From Hymenolepis diminuta (Eukaryota > Platyhelminthes > Cestoda > Cyclophyllidea > Hymenolepididae): a stretch of DNA of 64,000 nt. A program made the position numbers and the translations under genes. Of the stretch, positions 53,215 to 64,000 are shown piece by piece; the stretch's first letter is position 1; each line of letters opens with the position of its first letter. The stretch covers positions 53,579 through 117,578 of the forward strand of contig CAADRB010000128.1 in NCBI GenBank assembly GCA_900708905.1. The letters are read 5' to 3'. The notes below the pieces were generated by a model. It did not search any database. It was not told where the DNA came from and saw only the letters and a program-made list of their open reading frames with translations.

Positions 53215-53690
53215 AACGTCAAGGTATCAAAGAGTCTTACTTCATTTGATTTTTCGACTCGGGCGGTGCCATATTTACTTAATGGATAAATCAACTTCCA
53301 AAATCCAAGTTTTAGGATTCGTCTCCTGGACTGCAGCAAATACTTCTCTGCGATGTTCAGTGTTCACTGACCGGTAGTTTTTAATCAGGAAGGATTGGTC
53401 TTGCAGCTTCAGGTTATCATTTCCCCCTTCACTTCGGACAAAACCGGTGAGGTACAATGTGGCTACCTGAGCGCAGATGTTCGCGCATTGCTCTTGTACT
53501 GTCGATAGAATATATCCTCCTAAGACGCGAAGTTCAACAAGGTCTTCTGAAACCAAATTCCCGGCTGTTTTTTGATATTATAAAAGGCAAGGATAGTTGA
53601 AATGGCATCCTCAATGCTAATATCACACTCTCCTTCAGAAGATAGTCTGAAAAACTAAACGGCAGCACGAGTTCTTCGGGCTGAGAAGAA
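53215..53690 (-). repeat. Unassigned dispersed repeat R1, copy B (longest, partly open)
   Basis: The most complete copy. On the minus strand a frame is open from about 53574 to 53275 and reads, in part, LVSEDLVELRVLGGYILSTV, QEQCANICAQVATLYLTG and YRSVNTEHRREVFAAVQETN. Upstream, another frame from about 53640 is also open (SEGECDISIEDAISTIL, then FYNIKKQPGIWFQKTL) after a good acceptor-like TTTAGTTTTTCAG. A single frameshift would join them. No known family is recognised. The 27-base block at 53215-53241 is identical to copy C. It may be an old gene or transposon ORF, or a pseudogene. Confidence 0.5.
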
Positions 53691-53799
53691 TAGGAGTAAA
53701 ATTTTAGATCTCATTGATCAAACCTCCCTATCCGCTCCTAAAACCGTTTCCTCACTGTCGTAACCATTCATCCGTCTGTTCAAATACTAAACTCGCACA

Positions 53800-53840
53800 A
53801 ACATGTACATGTATATATATATATATATGTATGTATATAT
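53800..53840. repeat. (TA)n-rich microsatellite
   Basis: About 40 bases of alternating TA/TG with ACATGTACATG at its left edge; the longest simple repeat in the window. Confidence 0.9.
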
Positions 53841-54298
53841 GAAATGCCACATTATCACTTGGCAAATAGGCGTAACGTAATGCCGTGGTAATTAAATTAC
53901 GATCGTTTCCGATCGGAGTTTTCGGAGTTTCTGATAAAAATGAGCGAATAAATCCTTAGGATAACCGGTATAACTAATCGTTTCAGAGGAGAAAAAAGTT
54001 TTTTAATAACCAATAAATTTATATTATATTTGATAAAGTTTCGTTTAATAGCTTTATTCCATTAATTAATAATGCAGATTTTGAGTGAGTGAGTAGAGTC
54101 ATCAAGATAAAACAAGCGGCGCTCCTGGAACAACTTTGGACAATGATAAGTGCTTCTCCATTGCACTATAAAGTATACACTGAGCATTGTAGAGTTTTCT
54201 CGCGTTTTCTGGAAAGATGAAGTATTATTTTCTGCTAAGAATCTAATCCTCTCCTATCCATTAATTCAGAGAGATTTACGAAACTTCATGAAGTATCA

Positions 54299-54970
54299 TT
54301 GATCAATTTATTAATAAAATTAATGCATTTCTTTTTCAAGAAATTAGTTAGTACTTTATTGAACCCTGCTGCTGATCCAAACCACATTTTCCACTTGAAA
54401 CCTCGTCGCAGTGCTCATTCAACAATTGTCCTGGATAACGGTTTTACTCCTAATCGTCTTGCTGAGCCTGAGTGTCAGTCCAAAAGACTCAAACCTATAA
54501 TATACCGTGGAATCTTCTCTATCTACTTACCCATTAAGTTGAAAAGACATCCTGATTCTAGACGTGATAAACTCTGACTGTGTTTCTCTCCGGAGACTTT
54601 GTATGTGCCTCCTCCACAATTTGAAGTGACTCCAATATCCTAGTCAAGGCGCTTTATGGAGTCCTCTAGATCAATGTACGTAGTTTTCAATACGTTAGTC
54701 TGCCACTTCACTCTGCGATATCTGACAAACTTTTGTCCAGGTTCTTTCAATAAGTTCGATTTGTTTCAACCATCCCTCTTGTCATCTTGTCGTTTAGTGA
54801 AGCTCACAATAAGGCATTCTTTTGATAGCATATTCAGACTTTACCCTCCAAAACTAAACTCTGGAACTTTAGGCTCCTCATCTACTCGAAGTACAATGTT
54901 TGTAATGTATAAGAACTACTTGGTTACATTTGGGCATCATTCTTCAATTTCTTATGAAGGGGAAAATTAG
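54299..54970 (+). other. Low-stop pyrimidine-rich stretch of unknown nature
   Basis: One + strand frame runs 224 codons with only two internal stops (54575-54577, and a TAG near 54640). About a dozen would be expected at this base composition. The strand is C/T-rich, which itself lowers the number of stop codons, so composition may explain part of it. Residues include LLNPAADPNHIFHLKPRR and FCPGSFNKFDLFQPSLLS; I recognise no family. The opposite strand has stops about every 30 codons but looks more polar and protein-like, so a decayed minus-strand coding element is an equal alternative. Confidence 0.3.
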
Positions 54971-57900
54971 TTTTAAAAGCACCAACTACATAATTAAAAC
55001 ATGTTCTGGAAATAAGTAATGAGCGAAATTCAAAAGTGCGGTTCAGATTTGATGTAAAACATGGGTCATGGGTCAATCGTTAAGAGTTCCAAGCTTGCTA
55101 TCTGCTAATATGTATGTTATAAATGAGCAGATATTTATATCAATTCTTCGCTCAGACTAGCCCTCAGAAAGTAATACCTAATTCTATCTTGCTTCTAATG
55201 TCTGTTTTCTAGCATTTCTGCATTTCACTAATATAAACTGTTGTGACCTCCAGACAGGAAGTGAGGCCACGAAGCTTACTCAAGTTCCCGCAGAGTCAAG
55301 ACGAGAACTCGAAAGAGAACAGAATAGATATTCTAAGTGAATACTTTCATTACTCGTTGACCATCACAGATATAATACAGTTCATACAAATCCCCGTTGG
55401 GAATATGGTCATTGAAATGGCACCCACTTCAAGGCCTCGGGATCGATGGTTATCAATGCTTAATCTGGTCAACAAGAGAGGATGACAAAATACAACTCTC
55501 TCAAAAGAACGGCTCTAGGTTGCTTGCTCTTCCCGAAATAAACTCTCCTTAACTACGATCTGTAATTTGCTCAGGAAGGATTAAAACAGCTCTGCAAATG
55601 GGCTACTTGATTTTCTAAAACAGAGTTTATTATTTTCGTATTTCGCATTAAATACATCCCATCGCGTTTTGTGTATCAATTACACACGAAGTAACGAAAA
55701 TAATTGCATATGTCAGGATGAAGATGTCAGTTAGCATTAAATCGTGCTGTATATTTAAGGAGAATTGAGCTTTTTCCTGATGCCCTGCATTTGTTTATTT
55801 CGTCGTCACGCATGCTTAATTCTGGACAACGGGACCTGTCTATCACATTCTGTTGAGTTTGATACATCTCTGATGCGCGGAATTTATAAAATTCCTACAT
55901 CATACAGTGATTAATGTTTGATTCACTTAATCACTTTCATGTCAAACATTTCACCTGCTGAAAAGGTAATGTTGCTTTAGATAAACAATGAGTTTAAAAT
56001 AGCGTCTACTCAGCAACCACCTACATCTTGACTATTCGAGGAAGGTTCGTCTAAAGTGGCCAACAAACCACATGAGGTAGTCAACTGGGCAATGAACTCT
56101 GAACCCCGTGAATATGAAAACAGAGGACAATTACTAGCATTTGAATATCGGAAACCCTTCTATTCTACTAATCACAATATATTTTCTGCATTATTTTGCC
56201 AGAACGCTCAAATTATACGACTTAAGAGTAAAGAACGTTCATCCGTGAAAATTGAAAGGCCAAAAGAAAGAATTCAAAGGGGTTTGTGGGAGAATTGAGT
56301 TAGAAGAGAATTAAAAGTAAGTTAAGAATAACGTTTACCTTATGTGCCACTGGATCAACGTTTAACGTGCGCGTTTACGATGTCAAATGTCAAGGTCTCG
56401 ATGCCTTTCATGGCACGAACAGTTGGGTACCTTTTAATCCAGACTGATAAACGGGGCTTGAATAATTTGCGTCTCTCACCGGGAAGCCTCAATTATATTA
56501 CCTCTCTACCCTATAATGAGCTTTGAAAAGACCTTTCTTAAATACACTTGGGGGTTATATTATTTAGTATAACTGAAAACGCCTACCAAGGGTGAGTTCT
56601 GAGTCATTTTCCCCTTGGATCATAGGCTTTGAGAACTCATTATTACCCAACAGATGTTCTGTTTGTGCTCATAACGCTGGAGATAAAAACATTCATAGTT
56701 CTTCATTGCCCATAGTGAGTCAAGTCGACATTGCTGTTTTACGACGAATTTATCTTTTAATGTGCAGTTAAGAAAACAGTGGTAGCGATTAAACCCTGGC
56801 CATCCTGGGTGCTGTTATGACTACCTTACACTTCCATGGTGTTGTACGCGGCTATGGAAGCAGCGGGTTGGGGTAAGTGCAAGAGTGAGGAGGGGACAGA
56901 CTTTATTTGCACACCTATTCAGCAATCAAAATCACCTACTACTGAATTCCTACAGTATTTATTTATCTATGATTAACGCTGAAGTGAAATTTGGTTGAAT
57001 GACGTTACTCCCCTTTGTGTTAAGATATGTGTCAAGATAAGATCCAAATAGAGAGTGTAAATAAGTGATAAAAGGACGATAAAATTAATGAACTAAACTT
57101 AAAATGTGACGCCAGAACATGTAAATATGCCAATAAAGAGAGAAAATTTTTGATTTTGATTTACATTAGAACATTATATTTTAATGCATTACAGTATTAA
57201 ATTAATGCTTAAGTTAATTTACAGCTTAATCTGCTAGACTGGAGTGTTCTCCGTCGTGTCCTGACCTAACTGGTCATGTCCTGCTAGACAATTCCCCCCC
57301 CCCTTTGATCCCCTGCGTGCGTTGAAGATATGGCCCTATCAACCTTGTGATTCTGCCTTAGTGGTCACCTAAGCGCGGAGTGACCACACTCGAAGCGGTC
57401 GTGTAATTTACCACATCGTCTTTCAACAAATTGTAATTCGTTTTCTGTGAATTATTTTCATAGTTTTACTGTGCAGAGGTCATCTTCATGACTTCCCGCT
57501 CTCCACTAGTGTTATTTCTAAGACGTAATATTTTCGATCCCCATCTTCTAGACCAGTCATTCATCCACCGATGCAAATTCAAACAAATATGAATCATTGT
57601 TGCTTGCTACTTTAATTACTGTACATTCGGTCTTGATTTTGATTTCACTACTTCTGACCACGACCTCGCAAACACAGTTGTCATGGCTGCATCGAAGTTA
57701 TCTCCTATCCACGCTACCTATTGTCAAACACGACGGCTAGAATTTCACCAATCAAAGTTGGGCAAAATTACTGCCGAAATGTACTTTCAAGTATGTCAAA
57801 AGCAAGATTTTGCATGTTTTGTTAAGAAAACGGGTAGTTGAACTCGGTACGAGCAGTTTTGTTCAAACAATTTACAGAAGAGAAGAGGAAATACGATTAG

Positions 57901-60900
57901 ACTGAGTAGAGCACATGGGAGGACGCACATGCGTGTCTGTCTGCAAGGTCGTTACTTAGTGAGATGACAAAATAAATTTTATACCACCAAATAGAGCTTT
58001 AACTCTTTCAATTTTCATGTCGCTCCAGCTAATTCACTTTCGATTGCAAGTGTGTTGCATTCAAATTTCGAAATTTGCAGTATCTCCTGCTCCTTTTGCC
58101 TATTATTCTCATTGAAAACATTGTTTAGATATCGACAGTACTATCTTTCCATTCCAACTCTGATTATCTCCAAAAGAATGCCATAAGGATAAGCTTTAAT
58201 TTCGATAGGTATCGGTTTGTAAAACACCTGTTTCTGGAAACAGAAAATTAATCAGGTTTCATCTCAACTTTTCTTGAATGCAATCTTCTCCTCTCTACTA
58301 CACTCGTTTATTGGGTGAATTTTAATTTAACTTCTGTGAAATTTATCAAATAGTGATGAAACTAACTGGCTGTAGATCACGATGCAATATACTTTCTGTT
58401 TTAGGTCAAGCTATTCCTTCTGGTTTCTACCAGTTTTCGCTAAATAGAACAGAATAAGGGCGTTTTGGAAGAGAGAGAAAGAGGACAGCCCAGAGATAGT
58501 GTGGCGGTCAGTAAGAGCTGTCGATTGGGGTGACTGATGCAATGACGATCCTAAGTGGTGGTATCAATATTTACAAATGGGGAATGCACAGATACACTCA
58601 ACATTTAATACACATGATAACACTAAGAGTTCGAAGTGTAACCTTTTTAAACTACGAACAAAGACCCTGAGAACACGTCTTGACTCAACAGCTTTTCATT
58701 TGACATCCGCGGGATCAGATGCAAAATTAAGGGGTGAGAGGGAGAGGGGGGAGCGGTGAAGGCGAAAAGTGGCTCAGAGTTTACCACGACCGGAATCCAG
58801 GTGTCAGGACACAGGAGGAGAGATTTTTGTAAAATTTCGAGACTTAGCAAAGATTGCTTAAGAGTCACGTAGACGATCCAATGCTCCAAGTGCAAATATT
58901 CTCTGTGGACGTCTAATAGTCTTCTGGATAAGCTGTAGATCAGAACAGGGAATCAATCACTTGTAGTAACGCATCCTGTAGGCAGGAACAAATATAATGG
59001 AGAGCGAGAAAATTCAATAAAAAGAAGACTTGCTAAATTAATAGTCTCCCAAGCTCTGTGACGTTTTGGTGGTGCGTCTCGATAAAAATCATTGCTTTCT
59101 TAGTGAAAAGAAAGAAGTTACCTGTTCTGTCATAAATTTGGATCATCCTGAACAGCGGCTACTTAAATGCATGTTAATTCTCTTGAACACAACAAGTCCT
59201 CTCTCTCAAATTGAATTATTATTATAAAAAAAGCTTAAAAGACAGAATTTATTAAGAATTTTTCTTTTATTTTTACAAGTTAGGCTTCTAAGCTACAATT
59301 TTCCTTACTCAGGTATAATAAAAATTTATAATTTCATTCTTATGAAGGTCTGTTAATGAGGTAAATAAGACAAAATCAACACCCTAGTGCGAAGCTTAAT
59401 TTGGGGACATTTCAATTCAGTGACTTCTGTATTTTAGCAGGTCAAATGTCATTAGTGGAGATCTCTGTTAATCAGCAGTAAGAAGGACAAATAAGGAATA
59501 AAAAGAGAATCGAAATGAAAAGAGGGGTAAAAGAATGATATCATCGATCATTAGCAGAAAACATTTCTTTCTCTTACTGAGCATGCTCTATTAACCAATC
59601 GTATGTTTTCTCTCAAGGCACTCATATACTTTATCTAGAAAATAAATCGTACTTTTTGTTTTAATGATTTCAAGGTCGAATTTAGACAAGTCCAACCCAT
59701 TTTGACTTTATTTTCAGGTAATAAAAGCAAACTCCATCCTTGGTTATTGCGCATTTAGTAATGTTCATAATAAAATGCTTTATTTGTTAAAAATTATAAT
59801 TCTAATAAATGAAGAATTGAAAGAAAAGATATTTTACATGATAATGTTTTTCATTCATCTTCACAAATCTCATTTTAAATTATTAAAATAAAATTCTACA
59901 TCATTAAATTTTAAAAAATTAAAAAAATTATTGCTAAATATTATAAACTGATTAAGTTATTTTATTTTTATTCTGTTTTAATTTATTATTAATTAGTCCG
60001 TGTGTGGTTGAATTCTTCCAGAAGCTATTGGCTGGAATTGGCTTAAATTCTGTCAGCCAAAAAGATGTGGAAAGAGAGGTCAGGTTTGCAAACTGTGCTC
60101 GATTCACTTTGTGCCGATTGGAGAATGGAAGGCGGAGTAATTTAACAGGGGTGAACGTTTTGTCTAATGTAGGATAATTGAGTTCAAACAGTACGAGCAC
60201 GATTGAGAAAAAAAACCTTGAGCATCTCCAGGTTTGATCCGGTCTACTTTTGAAGATATGAATCAAAGTGCAATGGAGCGCGATTTCTAATCAAGGAAAT
60301 GCTCCTGAACACTACGATTAATAAGGAGTGAAGACGAGAGACGATACCAACTATTAAATGAGTAGTGTAACGGGGCTCATTGAATTTCAGCCGAGGTGAA
60401 ATCATAAAAGCAATTTATGCAGCTCGATAAAATTTTTAATTTTAAGACATGATTCGTGCCTGGTACTTCAAAACTATTTAGATCGAGACCATAAAATGAT
60501 CCAAAAATGTGATTCTCTCTCAAAATAGCACATTCGAACCTTTATTTTTATACGTAGAATAGTTCTGGCCCGATTCCTTTTTGAAGGATCGAGGAAAAAT
60601 CTTTGAAGCTTCTGTCATCCTCCTAATTTCTTTATTATTTTAGAAGAAAAAATTGTGTGAAGAAGTTGATGAATCACCTAAATTGCTTAGTTAATCAAAA
60701 GTTCTGGATTCTTAGAGCAGGAAGTTATTCAGAAATTAACGATCAAATCCTGAAATCTGAACTTAGAAGTAATAGCACATGAAATGATAAAAAGTTTATA
60801 TCCTGAATACGAATATCACAACTCACGACCCAGTTGATGCTCGTGCTTTGTTTTCCACATTCATTTGACCTTCTTCCTTTGTTGGACTGTTTGACAGTTC

Positions 60901-63900
60901 CGTGTTCAAATGCTTTCCCATGATGGAAAATTGAGTAACTTGCTTGCTTCGCTGCTGGCAATGAACTTCTTAGCGGCAATGGTTCAAATTTTACTGAACT
61001 GGAAGAGGTATACAAATTTCAGTAACTAGTCAATGTAGTGGCTATAACCGGAGAAATGTCATAATATTTGCTTTTAATCAATTTTACATACTTATATCCA
61101 TTTAATTATGTACTTTAGGACCTACTGCAATTAAAAGCAGTCCTTTAAGCCCTTTTCGGATAGTGCCTTGTCTTTTTCTGCCAATATTGCGAAGATTAAG
61201 TCCTTTGAACGCGGACGGAACATGCCAAGTAATGGTTTCGGACGTCCGGTCTACCTTTTAAGTGAATTTGCTGGAGATTTTTACCAATTCGAAACCATTC
61301 TGGCTCCTTCTCCTTTATGACTGAATGCACTAATAATTATTCTGAAAAAACGGAATACAGGTGTTATAATTGCTAGTTAAATCATATCATTGCGAATTTT
61401 CTCCAAATTTCAGAGAAATCCATTCCGTTACATATTTTCAAATCTAAATGCAGGCACTTTTAAATGCGCCTGATGAGGCAATCGGTCTTGGGAATGAATA
61501 ATGGGTGAATATTACTTCAAGTCTTCGTTTCCGGAAATCCAGCATCCAGTGTATTTACTCACCTAATAGCCTTCTGATGAAATTCATTAAATCTCCACAC
61601 CCTTAGAATATTTCAGGTCTCAATGATACACCAGTCAAAGGAAAGCACTTTGATATGAACTTTAACCGTTCATTTATATTTAATCAAAAGGATAACTTTT
61701 CCCAATGAAATTGGTGGGTATGCCGTGAATCCTGCCCTCGATGATCTGGAAAGTCGGAGAGAAACACCAACCGTGACTAGATCTATGTGGAAATCCGGGT
61801 TCAAAGACAGAAAGAGCCTATTCTGGTTTCCCCTTTTGAGCAAATGTATTAGTGGTAGCTATGAAATCTCTGTCCAACTCACACATTTGGTAAGAAATTT
61901 GATTAAACAAACTAGATGTCAGATATTTGGCCCCAAAATTTTAGAAAGATGAGGCAACTAAAGATACGACAGTCCGAAGAATAGTCTGGCTAAGCTAGTA
62001 CTTCCACGACTTATATTAGCTCTCATAATAAGAAAGAAGGTATCATTTGCCAACCAAATTTTGCCAATATTCATCAAAGACTTTTTGAAGAGGAGAGTTT
62101 AATCCACCATGATGTATGAATTCTGTAGACATGAAGTATATAAGTCTTTTAAATTGCACACGTAATTTAATTGGAGGGTTGGACATTCAATAGAGAAGTA
62201 AACATTCTTGACGGAACAGATTATAGATTTCGATTATTACCCCCTTTAAATCACAACCTGGTGAACGTATTATCATTAACTCATAAATTAAATGACATCA
62301 GAACAACCTGCCTAATAATTGTCAACGCATTGAACCGGTGGCCAGGCCGTTTGACATTATTTCTGACGTTTTTAAAGGGGCTCTGTGTGTGACACGCGTA
62401 GCACATTTTATCACATGAAAATTTGCACGCAGTGTTGTGAAGGTTTTATTCTTGTGTGCTCCAGTGACCGTCAAAAGAAGTACACATACATTCATGTGCC
62501 TGTACTTATAATACGGGTACTAGCACTTAACTACTGCACTTTTACTAATCGAAAAGTGAACTATTTTAGAAATGTTTACACAAAAACCGAGTCATTTATT
62601 ACTTCTCATTTATGATGAGGCAGCTTTCCTTCTCAAGAAATTCTTGAAGAAATAATGCGGTACCAAACTTTCGAATATGCTTTTCAAGTGTGCGTGATTT
62701 GAGCACTACTTTGTTTTTTCGTAAATAAATGACATCGATAGGGGGAACCACGTCGGCAAACCCTCTAATATTATTTCGCGGATGTCCAGCTGATTACTAT
62801 GGAAATGGTAAATTTCTTGACACATTCTGTGGATATATTTTCAGTCGCTTATCTTAAGTTGGGTGGTCACATTGTGGACTTCTTTCACTTATCTCTCTGT
62901 CAGCCTAATCAATACGGTTGATAATTTCAAAAATCCATATGACTTCGAACTCACAGTCTACTTGAGAATAATTACGCCTTGTCTCTATGGGAAACCTAGG
63001 TGGTAAAGAAATAAGGAAAATGAAAAATACCAATTTGATCACGACTGGAATAAAATACGACATAAATTTGATGAGGCGTTTTGCAATACCAGACCCGAGT
63101 AGAAGGAAGGTCTCTGGAAATTAACATTCTACTACCTCCTTTGTTGGCCAGATTTATTTACAGGGGTGCTCGTCAACAGGCGTCAATCTCAGGACTTTTG
63201 AGTGGTCATGAAATTTGCAAATATCATCCAGTAATCAAACACATAGATTATCTGAATGCTCACCTACCATTGCTCCGGTATTTCAACCGAGTAATGATAA
63301 TTTCACCTGAAAACTATTTTACCATAGATTACAAGAGTTTAATGTACTGCAATTTTGTTAAGACGTTTGGAATGCATATTCTACAGTTCTAACTAACTGA
63401 AGGAATCCTTTAAGAGGGCTATTCCATTAAATCCCAAGTGCCTCTAACAATTCTATCAAGTGCCAATATCGCAATATGCGCGAAATAAAACGGAATGATT
63501 TATTAGTCATGAATATTACCTCGAGAAGAGAATTTTATTTATTTATTTATTAAATAAAAAAATCCTTAAATTAATGAAACGATTGAAAAGATTTTAGGGA
63601 GTTGAAGAACTTTGACAAAAAGTAAATTTGAGCAATTTCTTGCAGAACTATGATAGAACTGACTTGTATATTTCGACTGGAGGAAGTTAGAAGCAACTGG
63701 TCTTGGTTGCCTATCAAGACTAATCCTATTAAGTATTCATTCTGAATTTCACACCATTCATCTCTGGATTGGGTAGAAGTTATTAACAAATACGATACTT
63801 CGTAATACCACCATCCATTCCAATCGCAGCCAAAGGCGAAAATGTAATAAGAAAACTACTTTATTTTGATTCGGAAGTCGTTATTTCAGAATTTTATTGT

Positions 63901-64000
63901 GATAACGTTAGGTCTATCGGAGCCACATCGATCGAATAGATGGAAAAAGTCAAGTCACTCATGTCGCCAGATCAGTTCGGAGGTGGCAGGCAAGCCACCC
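54971..64000. other. No gene seen
   Basis: AT-rich, with a C10 run at 57294-57303. Open frames of 75-104 codons near 55243, 56056, 59952 (-), 61725 and 63081 lack domains, signal peptides or splice structure. The right edge ends in slightly richer sequence without a visible feature. Confidence 0.5.
57294..57303. repeat. Poly-C tract
   Basis: A run of ten C residues within a locally GC-richer patch (about 57240-57420). No function can be assigned. Confidence 0.9.

Noticed and set aside
22300..59610. Repeated TTAACCAATCG words (22.3, 50.1 and 59.6 kb)
   Set aside because: Short word similar to ordinary CCAAT motifs, with unrelated flanks and no shared context.
63081..63392. 103-codon open frame on +
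   Set aside because: No recognisable domain and no splice context; kept out of the gene list.

Overview
The window looks like animal nuclear DNA. It is AT-rich, very gene-poor, and scattered with simple (AT)n tracts, tRNA-derived short interspersed repeats and a decayed mariner transposon. The only genes I can identify with confidence are two intron-containing insulin-like peptide genes, so the source is a metazoan. I cannot fix the phylum. An invertebrate with compact introns fits, and a flatworm is one possibility, but nothing here proves it. No bacterial-style operons, rRNA genes, intact tRNA genes or CRISPR arrays were seen.

Layout: 1-15.6 kb is almost empty apart from an old SINE copy at the left edge. 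At 15.6-17.6 kb two short homologous terminal-exon-like sequences sit on the + strand, on either side of a dead mariner copy. At 19.6-23.9 kb there are copies of an unassigned dispersed repeat and a possible SINE. At 26.6-27.3 kb lies insulin-like gene A (- strand). From 27.3 to 45.4 kb there is a long gene-free stretch with two SINE copies and three copies of an exact 11-mer. At 45.4-46.05 kb lies insulin-like gene B (- strand), a clear tandem paralogue of A about 18 kb away. From 46 to 64 kb there are two more copies of the unassigned repeat, a long (TA)n tract and an unexplained low-stop stretch at 54.3-55.0 kb.

The two insulin-like genes share a two-exon plan: a phase-1 intron in the C-peptide region and a second coding exon of exactly 161 nt. 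They share TATA plus CCAAT promoter spacing, and an A chain of 37 residues with a long N-terminal extension and two extra cysteines at identical positions. Both should encode secreted prohormones cut at basic sites. The extra cysteine pair is the most interesting biological signal in the window.
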